Shown: positions 1 to 9,295 of the stretch, one piece after another
Position numbering within the stretch: position 1 is the stretch's first letter
Layout of the letters: the number at the start of each line of letters is the position of its first letter
Assembly: GCF_002998295.1 (NCBI RefSeq)
Contig: NZ_CP027226.1
Coordinates: forward strand, 1,080,001-1,144,000
Reading direction: 5' to 3'
DNA: 64,000 nucleotides
Source: Fastidiosipila sanguinis
Lineage (GTDB): Bacteria > Bacillota > Clostridia > Saccharofermentanales > Fastidiosipilaceae
Translations under genes and position numbers: made by a program
Notes under the pieces: model-generated
What the model saw: only the letters and a program-made list of their open reading frames with translations
What the model was told of the DNA's origin: nothing
The model's database searches: none

Positions 1-1741
1 CTCCCATGACTCCTAATACTGAAATCTTATTCATGGCAGTATGATCTAAGCCCTTGTTGGCAAATCCTGAAATCTCAACATTAAGATCAGATACTCCTGC
101 ATCAACTAATTCTGCGATAATTCTGTCCATCTCCTCAAACGTAGTTAAGGAAACGTTTGTATTATATGGAATACCAATGAAAAATTGACGTTTTCTTATT
201 GAACCTAAAAATTCAACATCTAGACTAGGACTCTGCTCATCTATAGTTCCACTCAACATGTCATTAGACTGTAAATAGTTTTTGTATGTCAATGCCATAT
301 CTACATATGAAACTTCTTCTGATTGTGCTTCATCCTCCTCGATAAACTTATAACGCATTTGGATATCTTTATCATAGAAATCTTTAGAGAACCTTGATAT
401 AGAAACATTAGCAGCACCTACTGATTCCACTTGATCAACTTCAAATAGCTTGAAATTAACTCCTACCTTATTATAAGCATCTAGTTTTCCTGAAATATTA
501 GCATTGACCTCTGCAATCTCTGCACCTTCTTCGACAATAGCTAGGACAGCGTAATCCTTGTACTTAATTCCTGCAACAGGTAGTGTTGTTTGTATACGAT
601 TATTTTTGTATTTTTTTGCATTTTTTAAAATATCTTCGCCATAAATACTAGACTTAAAATCCGGAGCACTTTGCTTATTATTATCAAAATTAATTACTGC
701 TCCAGAACCGTCAGGAACAAACATATAGCCTTCTTCCTGATCTCTCTCAGCTGACATTAAATAAGGCAACATATTTACAGTTGAAATTACAGTATCATCA
801 CCAGTAATTTCAAGTTCGTCTATTGGCATCTTAACAACTAGATCTTTTCCTTCTAATTTGTATTCAATAGATGCCTGAATACTTAAACTAGCTGCTTCAA
901 CTTCAAAACCATAAGTGTTGCTATCTTCAATTAAGTCTTCTGTTGTATATTCTCCAATTTCATATAAATAAGAATAAATACGATCTATCATTAATTGTGA
1001 AACTTTATCATCCTTCATTCTTATATAAGAACCTTTGAAGAGCCTATACTGAGTCAGGAATTCTTTTTCTTGCTCTTTGCTTAATTTGGATATAACTTTA
1101 TCGTACATTTTTTGAGATTCTACTTGTTTTGGCAAATCGGTAATAGATCTTGTTTCACTACCTAATGTATATTTAATTTTAATTCCATCTTCGATCTCTT
1201 CAATCTCAAATTGCTCATTAGCAATTGCTAGAGAATAGTTTTCAACACTTGAACTTAAACCTCTTCTTACATCACTTAAATATGTGAAAACTATATCGGA
1301 TTTTTGAACATTAGAAACATATTCATTACCAGAATTTCCATTCATCACTTTTAGTGAGTGGACTTTACCGCTAGACTTTAGTTCCATATATAAGTTCAAG
1401 TTTGTAGAATCTAAATATAAAGCTGCTTCATTATTATCTGCAATTTTTTTAAGCTTACTTAAATCTACCTCTTCTTTCGGAGCTGGTTCACCGCCTATAT
1501 TAGGATCAAGCTCCATTACATTTCCCTCATTATCAGAGTTATTCGAAGATTCTTCCTCCTGAGTCGCAGCATCATTATTTCCTTCTATAGTCTCTTCATT
1601 AGAAGTTTCCTCTGATGTATTTTCATTCTCTTCAGCTAAAACATTCACACTATTAAAAGCAAAGATTAAGTTACTTGTAATAATTGCTAAAAGTAAAAAT
1701 AGTATTGTGGATTTTTTCATAAATTCTTTTTTTATTCTCAT
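1..1741 (-). CDS. DUF5696-family secreted protein (3' end off the window)
   Basis: The frame is open from an ATG at 1741 to the window edge (about 580 codons) with no stop, so the C-terminus is missing. The protein starts with a positively charged, hydrophobic signal peptide ending near NVLA. A Glu/Asn/Ser-rich linker follows, then a large globular region. The motif FVPDGSGAVINF (codons near 650-740) is what I associate with DUF5696 proteins. The last visible part (FFIGIPYNTN, then LVDAGVSDLNVEISGF) resembles the start of a TIM-barrel glycosidase-like domain; that is inference. It is the last visible gene of a minus-strand operon, 12 bases after the Yip1 gene. A second ATG eight codons in is an alternative start. 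Its biochemical function is unknown; the sugar-importer context suggests a role in extracellular glycan handling. Confidence 0.72.
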   Translation of the reverse strand, partial: MRIKKEFMKKSTILFLLLAIITSNLIFAFNSVNVLAEENENTSEETSNEETIEGNNDAATQEEESSNNSDNEGNVMELDPNIGGEPAPKEEVDLSKLKKIADNNEAALYLDSTNLNLYMELKSSGKVHSLKVMNGNSGNEYVSNVQKSDIVFTYLSDVRRGLSSSVENYSLAIANEQFEIEEIEDGIKIKYTLGSETRSITDLPKQVESQKMYDKVISKLSKEQEKEFLTQYRLFKGSYIRMKDDKVSQLMIDRIYSYLYEIGEYTTEDLIEDSNTYGFEVEAASLSIQASIEYKLEGKDLVVKMPIDELEITGDDTVISTVNMLPYLMSAERDQEEGYMFVPDGSGAVINFDNNKQSAPDFKSSIYGEDILKNAKKYKNNRIQTTLPVAGIKYKDYAVLAIVEEGAEIAEVNANISGKLDAYNKVGVNFKLFEVDQVESVGAANVSISRFSKDFYDKDIQMRYKFIEEDEAQSEEVSYVDMALTYKNYLQSNDMLSGTIDEQSPSLDVEFLGSIRKRQFFIGIPYNTNVSLTTFEEMDRIIAELVDAGVSDLNVEISGFANKGLDHTAMNKISVLGVMG

Positions 1742-1753
1742 AAACCTATCCTT

Positions 1754-2437
1754 CTAACTCAAATGCAAGATTATTTCGCTAATAATTGTACGAATAAATA
1801 TGAAGACTTCTCCCATTAAGCTTATTAATAACACTGTTATAAATAGAATAATCAAAATAGCAGCGATAGTTAAAATTACTGCCATAACTGATTTCAAGAA
1901 GCCAAATTCATGTACTGTAACTAAGCCAATAAAAGCATAAAGACAATACGCCACTATACTAAATCCAGCGAAAAAATATACGAATGCAGACTCATCAAGA
2001 CTCATAACATTGCTCAAAACAACTTGAATGATATTGAAAATAATTGGCAAATACAAAGAATATGTAAAGACCATATATATGTCCTTCATACTTCCTGTAC
2101 CATCCATGAGTGTTGTTATTGACCAATTTGCTATGGTTAAAAGAAGTATCGGCAAAACTGATGTTGCAAATATCATAAGAATATTAATATCCTCTGGTTT
2201 ATTTGAATTAAATAAATACCCAGAATAAACTTCTTTGATAATTTGGACAAATCCAAAAATTAACAAGATAACTGTTGCTACCCATGTCTTACCTTCACCT
2301 TCGAATTTTATGTCTCCATAACCCTTAAAAGGACTAGAGATAATATAAAGTGGGAAGTCTATTAGGTCATGCTTTATTTGTTGCAAACCTTTCTTAAAGT
2401 TTAGGTTCCTTTTACTTGTAACATTAGCATTTTCCAT
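1754..2437 (-). CDS. Yip1-family integral membrane protein
   Basis: This is a 227-residue protein with a cytoplasmic-looking charged N-terminus of about 50 residues followed by about five hydrophobic segments (roughly 52-70, 85-105, 120-145, 150-175 and 182-215). The layout, including the FPLYIISSPFKGYGDIKFE entry segment, is that of bacterial Yip1-domain proteins. It lies 3 bases after the NHL-protein gene and 12 before the DUF5696 gene, so it is co-transcribed and probably translationally coupled. No catalytic motif is visible. In this type of locus it presumably supports a membrane assembly formed with the NHL and DUF5696 proteins, but that role is inferred from context only. Confidence 0.7.
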   Translation of the reverse strand: MENANVTSKRNLNFKKGLQQIKHDLIDFPLYIISSPFKGYGDIKFEGEGKTWVATVILLIFGFVQIIKEVYSGYLFNSNKPEDINILMIFATSVLPILLLTIANWSITTLMDGTGSMKDIYMVFTYSLYLPIIFNIIQVVLSNVMSLDESAFVYFFAGFSIVAYCLYAFIGLVTVHEFGFLKSVMAVILTIAAILIILFITVLLISLMGEVFIFIRTIISEIILHLS

Positions 2438-2440
2438 ACC

Positions 2441-3925
2441 TTAACTCCTTGTCTCTCTTCTCTCTTTGTTCTTCTTCATCTGAGGTTCTACAATAAGTAC
2501 CCAAGTTAGATACACAAAAATTAAGAAAATTGCTGCTAAAATCCAAGATATATTATCTTCCACCCATTGTTCTCTAACTTTATTAAAAGCATCTGAATAT
2601 CCTTTATGGAAATTTGCATTTTTGTACAACTTCAGTGCGTTGTCATACTCACCTTCTCTATAAGCAACATCCCCCATACTTACATAAGCTAGATCATATA
2701 AAGGATTAATTTTAGCAATCTCTTGCCAGTAATGTTCTGAATCCTCTGAATTTTCTAACGCATCAGCTTTAACTGCTTGATTCAATAAATTTCCATAGGT
2801 AGTTGGCTGAAATACTTCTATACTTTGATTAAGCTGGTCCAATACAATTATGTTTTCTCCCATAAACTTAACATCTACAGCATTTTGGAACTTACCACTT
2901 ACATTACCTTTGCCACCAAAAATATGTAGCAAATAGCCATCATGATTGTATGTGAAAACTCTTTGCTTTGTGCTATCTAGAACTGTATACATACCATATT
3001 CATTATTGTCTAATGCAATAAATGATGATCTATTAGCACCTCTAGCAATGACATCACCTTGAGGTCTTTGTTCTTGAGGATATCTAAGTATATCTTCTCC
3101 TTTTGAGTTTAGTAATTTAACAGGCTCAGATTCTGTCTGACTTGCTACTGTTGCAAAAACAAATCCCTCATCATTTACAGAAACATTTGAGAAGCTAGTA
3201 GGCAACCAAAGCTGCATCGTCGATAATTGTGCATCTGTAGCTATACTTCTCCAGAATAAGTCTAATGGATTATAAACAATTCTATTAACACCATAGAAGC
3301 GAGTGAAATCTCCATTTGGTCCAAGTTCCATAATTCCTTCATAAACATTTGAGGAAACTACAAAAATTCTTCCAATTTTGTCAACAGTTAACTTAGTCGG
3401 CTTATAATCAACGTCTTCTAATCCAACCGCTTCAGGTTTACCCATTGCTCTAATCAGCTTTCCATCTGATCCAAACAACAATATTCTAGATCTTTCTGGC
3501 TCAGCAATATAAACATTACCGTTATTATCAACATGAATATCTGATGGTCTACTTAAGGTTTGCTCGTCACCTTCTAAAGTAAATTTATCAATTCTACGGA
3601 TTAAGTTAAATTGTTTGTCTAGAATTAGAACAGCATTCTCAATGGCTACATAAACATTATCATTCTTAACAAATACAGCAGTTAAGTTCCTCAGATTTTC
3701 TACACCTAAATCTGCAGCCTTAATAGATCTACTTAGTTCATAAGCTCGTGGAGCTGGTTTAAGTTCACCTTCAGAATTGTATATATAATTCTCATATTCA
3801 GTTTCATATGTAGACTTTGCTGACAGTTCTATCATCTGTGAAGAGAAAATAGATAAAGATACAGCAAACAAAGCTACGAAAGAGAATAGTTTTTTCTTTA
3901 GTTTACTTTTTGATATAAATTTCAT
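2441..3925 (-). CDS. Secreted NHL-repeat/TPR protein with C-terminal membrane anchor
   Basis: The 494 residues begin with a signal peptide (about 1-36). A beta-propeller-like region follows, with repeated units of the NHL type such as PSDIHVDNNGNVYIAEPERS and PTKLTVDKIGRIFVVSS (about 65-370). Then comes a short TPR-like helical region around YVSMGDVAYREGEYDNALKLY (about 395-440) and one transmembrane segment (about 455-475) with a basic tail. The topology is therefore an extracytoplasmic propeller tethered at its C-terminus. It sits between the permease pair and the Yip1 gene with gaps of 10 and 3 bases. NHL propellers bind proteins or glycans; the partner here is not evident. Several shorter frames inside on the other strand have no ribosome binding site and were discarded. 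Confidence 0.7.
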   Translation of the reverse strand: MKFISKSKLKKKLFSFVALFAVSLSIFSSQMIELSAKSTYETEYENYIYNSEGELKPAPRAYELSRSIKAADLGVENLRNLTAVFVKNDNVYVAIENAVLILDKQFNLIRRIDKFTLEGDEQTLSRPSDIHVDNNGNVYIAEPERSRILLFGSDGKLIRAMGKPEAVGLEDVDYKPTKLTVDKIGRIFVVSSNVYEGIMELGPNGDFTRFYGVNRIVYNPLDLFWRSIATDAQLSTMQLWLPTSFSNVSVNDEGFVFATVASQTESEPVKLLNSKGEDILRYPQEQRPQGDVIARGANRSSFIALDNNEYGMYTVLDSTKQRVFTYNHDGYLLHIFGGKGNVSGKFQNAVDVKFMGENIIVLDQLNQSIEVFQPTTYGNLLNQAVKADALENSEDSEHYWQEIAKINPLYDLAYVSMGDVAYREGEYDNALKLYKNANFHKGYSDAFNKVREQWVEDNISWILAAIFLIFVYLTWVLIVEPQMKKNKERRETRS

Positions 3926-3935
3926 ATCTTCCCTC

Positions 3936-4985
3936 CTATTCTTTCAGACCTGAAGTTGTCATTGTCTCTAAAATATTACTCTGAGTTACAACGAACACAA
4001 TTACAGGAATAATAAACATCAATAATGTTGCGGCTGCAGCTACACCTGTTCTAGCAACACCTGCTGCTGCAATCTGCTGTAACATAAAACTTAATGGTTT
4101 CTTACTCTCTGTATATATAAAAGAACCACCATTATTTGACCACAAAGCTTGGAAAGAAAAGATAAAGGCAGTAATCCATGCAGGTTTAACTGCTGGCATA
4201 ATGATAGCCCATAACTGTTTCCAAGGACTTGCACCGTCAATTTGTGCTGATTCAATAAGCGCATCAGGAATTTGTGTCATAAAGTTTTGTAATAAATATA
4301 GTCCAATAGTAGATGCTAATGCCGGGAAAATAATTGCCCAAGGAGTATCTATTAATCCTATTGCATTCATTACGAAATAAGTTGGTGCTGCTGTTACTGT
4401 TGGTGAAAACATAAGTGAGTAGACAATCAAATCTGATAAAAAGTGATTACCTGGGAACTTATACTTTGCCAATGGATAAGCAGCCATTGATGAAATTGCA
4501 ACATGCCCAACAGACCCCAACACAACAATGAAAATCGTATTAAATAAATATCTAGAAAATGGTACAAGAGATTCACCTGAGTATATCCATAGAGATTTAA
4601 AATTATCCAAAGTTGGGTTGTTTGGTAAAAATAAAGGTGGGAACCTAAATAAGTCAGACAACGGCATAAAGGCTCTACCAACTACGAATAGAACTGGGAA
4701 TATTGATAATGAACCGAATATGGCCACAAACAATAATAGTCCTATAGTTCCACCTGCAGTTCTGTTAGTTCTACCTTTAGTTAAGTATTTGACTAAGCGT
4801 GAACGTTTTTTCGGCTCATTCTTCTTAGCCCTAGCTTCATAAAACTTATAACGCTTACGTAATTTCTTTTTTTCGGATCGACTTAATTTTCTACCTTGAA
4901 ACTCCTCTTCTGATGCTAAAACTTCAGAGAAGGAAGGCAAATCTTCAAGACGTACATTAACTACATCAATTTTATCCAATAACAT
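3936..4985 (-). CDS. Carbohydrate ABC transporter permease (MalG/AraQ type)
   Basis: This 349-residue permease has six predicted membrane segments and the binding-protein-dependent permease loop EAA--G (ESAQIDGASPWKQLWAIIMPAVKPAW, about residues 244-269), which contacts the ATPase. The N-terminal cytoplasmic tail of about 75 residues is rich in Lys/Arg and Glu and longer than usual for the family. It is the second permease of the locus, 3 bases after the first permease gene and 10 before the NHL gene. It would form the translocation channel with the upstream permease for a sugar delivered by the binding proteins encoded at 5956-10858. The substrate cannot be read from sequence, and no ATPase gene is nearby. 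Confidence 0.85.
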   Translation of the reverse strand: MLLDKIDVVNVRLEDLPSFSEVLASEEEFQGRKLSRSEKKKLRKRYKFYEARAKKNEPKKRSRLVKYLTKGRTNRTAGGTIGLLLFVAIFGSLSIFPVLFVVGRAFMPLSDLFRFPPLFLPNNPTLDNFKSLWIYSGESLVPFSRYLFNTIFIVVLGSVGHVAISSMAAYPLAKYKFPGNHFLSDLIVYSLMFSPTVTAAPTYFVMNAIGLIDTPWAIIFPALASTIGLYLLQNFMTQIPDALIESAQIDGASPWKQLWAIIMPAVKPAWITAFIFSFQALWSNNGGSFIYTESKKPLSFMLQQIAAAGVARTGVAAAATLLMFIIPVIVFVVTQSNILETMTTSGLKE

Positions 4986-4988
4986 ACT

Positions 4989-5963
4989 CTACTCTCCTAC
5001 TCTAGCAATGAATTTCTGAATCAATAGGTTAAAGAACACTGTTAAGAAGAATAGAACAACAGTAATTGCAGAAGCATAACCTAATTCAAATCTGATTAAA
5101 CCATAATCTTGAATGTGATCTATTAGTGTATGAGTTGCGTACCCTGTACTTGGGAAACCAGTTAATGCTGAACCTGTAATAGCAAATGATCCAGAAATCG
5201 ACATAACAGCACCAAACATTAGCTGTGGTCTCATTGAAGGCAAGACAATATACCATAATTCTTGCCAACGATTTCTAACACCATCAATCTCACCAGCTTC
5301 CAGTAAACTCTTATCAATTCCCTGTAATCCGGCAATGAAGGATAAGAATCCAATTCCAAAACTTTGCCATAGATTTACAAAGATTATAATAGTTAACATC
5401 CATTGTGGATCTTGCAACCATAGTATCGGCTCACTTATAATTCCCCAGTTTAGCAATAAGGCATTAAGATAACCTGTAGAGTCACTTGAGAAAAGCAAAG
5501 TAAATATAGATGTTGCTGTACCTGCAAGTGAAGGAGCATAAAGCACTACGGTGAAGAAAACCCTTACTCCTCTAGGAAATTCGTTTAAAACCCAAGCCAT
5601 TAAGAATGACAATATGTATCCAATAGGTCCGATAATTAAAGCTAAAATCAAAGTGTTCTGTAATGATTGTAAGAAAAGTGGATCATTAAGCAACAAATCC
5701 TTATAGTTATTCAAACCAACAAGCACAGGAGCTTGCAAAACATTAAAGTTAGCAAAACTCATCACAATAGCAAACATTACCGGAAAAACTGTAAAGGAGA
5801 AAAACAGTATAAAGTATGGAGCCATCATTAAATAAATACTTTTATGTTTAACTAATGAGCTTTTAGTTTTTTTCTCATTTTTATTCTCTAGTATTCTTTC
5901 AGACTTGTGATCAGATTGCTCTATATTAGCATTCGTTTTTTCTTTAGAAGTTAATCTACTCAT
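4989..5963 (-). CDS. Carbohydrate ABC transporter permease (MalF/LacF type)
   Basis: This 324-residue permease has six membrane segments and the family loop EAGEIDGVRNRWQELWYIVLP in its C-terminal third. I chose the ATG at 5963 (MSRLTSKEK) because AGGAGGGA lies 7 bases upstream. A longer reading from 6002 would overlap the previous gene by 47 bases without a better ribosome binding site. With the chosen start it still overlaps the end of the binding-protein gene by 8 bases, indicating translational coupling. A Lys/Glu-rich cytoplasmic N-terminal tail of about 40 residues precedes the first membrane helix. It pairs with the next gene to form the channel of the importer. Confidence 0.86.
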   Translation of the reverse strand: MSRLTSKEKTNANIEQSDHKSERILENKNEKKTKSSLVKHKSIYLMMAPYFILFFSFTVFPVMFAIVMSFANFNVLQAPVLVGLNNYKDLLLNDPLFLQSLQNTLILALIIGPIGYILSFLMAWVLNEFPRGVRVFFTVVLYAPSLAGTATSIFTLLFSSDSTGYLNALLLNWGIISEPILWLQDPQWMLTIIIFVNLWQSFGIGFLSFIAGLQGIDKSLLEAGEIDGVRNRWQELWYIVLPSMRPQLMFGAVMSISGSFAITGSALTGFPSTGYATHTLIDHIQDYGLIRFELGYASAITVVLFFLTVFFNLLIQKFIARVGE

Positions 5964-8900
5964 CTGCTGTTCCCTCCTCGTCATTTTGTCTACGCTCAAC
6001 ATTTTTAGCTGGCATTATATCCTCATGAGTTGGCAAACCAAATTCTCTTCGTTTTTTATTTAATTCATAGTTGGTATTTTCTGTCCATTCACGCATAATC
6101 CTGTCCGAATTTGCACTTTCAGGGTTATTTACAACTTCATAGAATGCATTTTCTATGTTACGACCTGTGATATATGAACCAGGAACCTGACGAACACCTT
6201 TTATATATTCAAGTGATTCAGTCAGAACATCCATTACATCGTCTGGCCAAGGCATCTTTGAAAATGATTCTAAGTTTGCAACAGGATATCTAGCAGATGA
6301 TCCTAAAATAGCTTCCATCTCTCTTGCATAGGATGTTTGAGTGTTTTCTGATACCCACCACTTCAAGAATTCCCATGCAGCTTGAGAGTTTCCTCTTTTT
6401 TCTACACTATTTTTAATAATCATAGCTGCAGAGTTAGCTACCGGCATGGATCTATCAATCTCACCATTTTCCTTAAGTGTACCTGGCACTGGCGCTACTG
6501 ACCAATCTCCTTCTATTTCAGGAGCAGAAACACTAAGCGTATTGTAGTTTGTGAAATTGACGATTGCGATTGGAATAATTCCTAATCTAAATCGTGTTAC
6601 AAAGTCCGCAGTAACTGGGAAGCTATGTCTTGTATAGAAATTAGTCCAGTATTCGAACACATCCAGAGCTTCATCAGTTGCAGTCATTGCTAATGTACCC
6701 TCTTCGTTGTATAGAGGCACTCCTTTTTGATATAGCATAGATAGATATGCAGCTGGGATAGGTTTAGATGTTGCCTGATAAGCACTACCTAGTGTCAAAG
6801 GCATATTTACTTGCATAAAGAATTCCATATTGTTATTTTGTAAAAATGGAACTATTGCTAAAATATCATCCCATGTTTGTGGTACAGGAATATTCAAGTC
6901 AGACAAAATATCTTTTCTATAGAACATAACTGGATAACTCATTTGATCTGATAAAGCATAGACCTCATCATTAAACTTAAACGATTCCAATGCAGCCGGA
7001 TGTAGTTGTGCGGCCACTTCATCATAATCAGCAAATTGGGATAAATCGTATGCAGCATTACGTAAGGCATAATCGATTGGCATCTCGCTGGCTGTTTGAA
7101 CAATAACATCAGGGCCTTGTCCAACGGCAGTAGCACTAAGAGCAACAGCTGGCGAAACGACTCTTAAGTTAACTTTATATTTAGAATCAAAAGTATCACT
7201 AATTAACCTTCTAGTAACCTCCATTTGGTCTCTACCTGTAGAGATCCAAACAGTAATTTCATTCTCAGCTTCAACCTGTTGTTCCTCATTGCTTGTTCCT
7301 GCTTTATCATAATCATTCCAGAAAGAACCGAAGAATCCCATTATTCTATAGGACATATTTTTAAAGAACCCTGCATCATTTTTTGGAAGATTATCTTTAC
7401 TTCCTAATAGAGTCAAATAATCTAATGTTAAACTTTGAGATTTCAAATTCAAAGCCAAAGTACCTAATGAAGTAACTCCATTCTGTAGGACACTTAATTT
7501 AGAGGCTATTTTTGCAGGTTTATCCAACATTTCATCTATTTGAAGGGTCACTTGCTCTGCAACTGCAGTTTTGTCATTCCTACCACCCATTACATTAATT
7601 AGACGTTCTAATACATCTTTTAGTTTTGCATTTTCTTCTTGTAATCTTGGCAAAAGATCTGGAATATTCTGGATCAACTGGTAATCCCTAAATGGATCTG
7701 GCTGTGCTCCAGTAACTACCATAATATCTTGAGCTATACCATTTAAGTTTGTGGATATATCTTCAATAAAATATATAAGCTCCGCAAATTCTCCTAGAGA
7801 AACTTCTAGGCTAAGAACATTAACACCTTCATCTAAATATATATATTGAGAATTTCCATCAGAGTCTGCCAACTCATAAATTTTCCAGGTATTGTTGTAA
7901 GGGAATTCAAGTTTTTCGGCTTCTTTAAATGGCACTTCCCCATTTACCATAAGTTTCCTAATTGAAATACTACCAGTATTATATGCCTGCCTTGCTCTCA
8001 AGGCTAAACGGTATAATCCTGATTTTGGAACATCTATCTCCCACTCTATTTTTTCACCTGGCTTACTCCATGATTCACCACCAATAGTATTCATTCTTAT
8101 ATATGTATAATGCTGTGGCTCTGTAATAGCTGAAGTATTATCACTCAATGGATATAAGCTTGGAGATGACTTATACTTTGCATCTTCCGCTTGAATGTGT
8201 GAAATTTCTGAATTTTCAATTAACTTTGCTCCATTGTTCTTGTGTTCTGCCTCATATTCAGCATATGTTGGTACTTTTTCCTTACCATCTTCTACAAAAG
8301 CAAGTTTTTGAATTGCCATTTCTCCACGTACTGATTGAATCTCAATAGTGTGACTTCCTTTACTTAAATAAAAATAAAGAGGGTCCGAGAAATAGCCATT
8401 TCTGTCGGTTAATCTTTTTGTTTTCCAAATTTGTTTTTCTACTTGAGCTGGGAAAGCTTGATTACCCTCTACAGCCTTATAATCATCATTGGCATTCTCA
8501 TATGTTCTAGAAAGCTCTATTTGTGTTGCTTCATCGTATGGTACTTCATCATCAATTTTGATTACTCTCTTAATATTTGAACTACCGCCAAGTGGCATAT
8601 ATGTAACTTCAAATTGATAAAGAGCTTCCTCTGCTACGTCAAATTGTATTTTTACACTTCCTGAAGAGTCAGTAATTAATTCAGCCTCAATCTCTTGATT
8701 ATCGATGTCTTTCATATCTATTTTTTCAGCCATGGATAAATCAAGCTCTATAGTTCTATCAGCTTTTTTAACTTCAGAAAATTGTTCTAAATAATCCATG
8801 TAAGATATATATTTTTTGCTGTCTGGGATATGTTGCAAAAGCTCATTTCTATATATATCAGCAGGATCAATTACATTATCTTCCTTTTCATTACTCTCAC

Positions 8901-9093
8901 TATTTTCACCAATTTCCTGTGAATCTTGAGTACTTTTGGATTCAGTATTAACCAGACTTCTATTATTATTTAGTCTATCTTTATCAGGATTGTTTCTTAA
9001 TGCTGTTATTTCTGCAACATGTAATTGAGAAAACAAACATGCCACAACTAGCAAATACACAAAAACCTTAAATTTCTTTGATATATTCTCCAC
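5956..9093 (-). CDS. Extracellular solute-binding protein fused to N-terminal carbohydrate-binding-like domains
   Basis: The protein has 1045 residues, over twice the usual size of a sugar-binding protein. In order it has a hydrophobic export/anchor segment (10-30, containing VVAC, a possible lipobox), an Asn/Glu-rich linker, a beta-rich domain (about 113-270), and a second one starting AEDAKY (about 300-447). The second resembles CBM6/CBM35 galactose-binding folds, with two regularly spaced WKTKRLTD/WKIYELAD edges. A helical linker (about 465-600) follows, then a type-1 solute-binding domain (about 612-1010; KFNDEVYALSDQMSYPVMFYRK). The start is a GTG with AGAGGT 7 bases upstream. It overlaps the downstream permease gene by 8 bases. 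The fusion implies capture of a polymeric or cell-surface glycan before transport; this is inferred. Confidence 0.8.
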   Translation of the reverse strand: MENISKKFKVFVYLLVVACLFSQLHVAEITALRNNPDKDRLNNNRSLVNTESKSTQDSQEIGENSESNEKEDNVIDPADIYRNELLQHIPDSKKYISYMDYLEQFSEVKKADRTIELDLSMAEKIDMKDIDNQEIEAELITDSSGSVKIQFDVAEEALYQFEVTYMPLGGSSNIKRVIKIDDEVPYDEATQIELSRTYENANDDYKAVEGNQAFPAQVEKQIWKTKRLTDRNGYFSDPLYFYLSKGSHTIEIQSVRGEMAIQKLAFVEDGKEKVPTYAEYEAEHKNNGAKLIENSEISHIQAEDAKYKSSPSLYPLSDNTSAITEPQHYTYIRMNTIGGESWSKPGEKIEWEIDVPKSGLYRLALRARQAYNTGSISIRKLMVNGEVPFKEAEKLEFPYNNTWKIYELADSDGNSQYIYLDEGVNVLSLEVSLGEFAELIYFIEDISTNLNGIAQDIMVVTGAQPDPFRDYQLIQNIPDLLPRLQEENAKLKDVLERLINVMGGRNDKTAVAEQVTLQIDEMLDKPAKIASKLSVLQNGVTSLGTLALNLKSQSLTLDYLTLLGSKDNLPKNDAGFFKNMSYRIMGFFGSFWNDYDKAGTSNEEQQVEAENEITVWISTGRDQMEVTRRLISDTFDSKYKVNLRVVSPAVALSATAVGQGPDVIVQTASEMPIDYALRNAAYDLSQFADYDEVAAQLHPAALESFKFNDEVYALSDQMSYPVMFYRKDILSDLNIPVPQTWDDILAIVPFLQNNNMEFFMQVNMPLTLGSAYQATSKPIPAAYLSMLYQKGVPLYNEEGTLAMTATDEALDVFEYWTNFYTRHSFPVTADFVTRFRLGIIPIAIVNFTNYNTLSVSAPEIEGDWSVAPVPGTLKENGEIDRSMPVANSAAMIIKNSVEKRGNSQAAWEFLKWWVSENTQTSYAREMEAILGSSARYPVANLESFSKMPWPDDVMDVLTESLEYIKGVRQVPGSYITGRNIENAFYEVVNNPESANSDRIMREWTENTNYELNKKRREFGLPTHEDIMPAKNVERRQNDEEGTADE

Positions 9094-9188
9094 TCTATCA
9101 ACCTCTCTTAGATTAATACTGGATATATTGAGTACAAAAATTTTATTCTAGTACGCAATATATCAATAAAATAAGTATTTAAAATAGA

Positions 9189-9235
9189 AGTGGCCAAATT
9201 ACTATTTATTTCCTTTTATTAGTAAAATGACCACT
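9189..9235 (-). terminator. Probable terminator or intercistronic stem-loop after the lipoprotein gene
   Basis: Arms AGTGG-CA--TTACTA and TAGTAA--TG-CCACT face each other across a T/C-rich loop, followed on the minus strand by CTTCTATTTT. It lies in the 200-base gap between two binding-protein genes. It could let the upstream lipoprotein be made in excess over the rest of the locus. The pairing has mismatches and the T-tract is weak. Confidence 0.45.
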
Positions 9236-9295
9236 CCACTCTTATATTCAATTACTGAATTAAATAAATCAGTTTTAATTTGCGCTTATTAATTA

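Noticed and set aside
5086..5268. Short open frame inside the permease gene
   Set aside because: Alternate frame of the same strand with no ribosome binding site and no recognisable protein.
7225..7407. Plus-strand open frames within the large binding-protein gene
   Set aside because: They are shadows of a well-supported long gene with clear domains.
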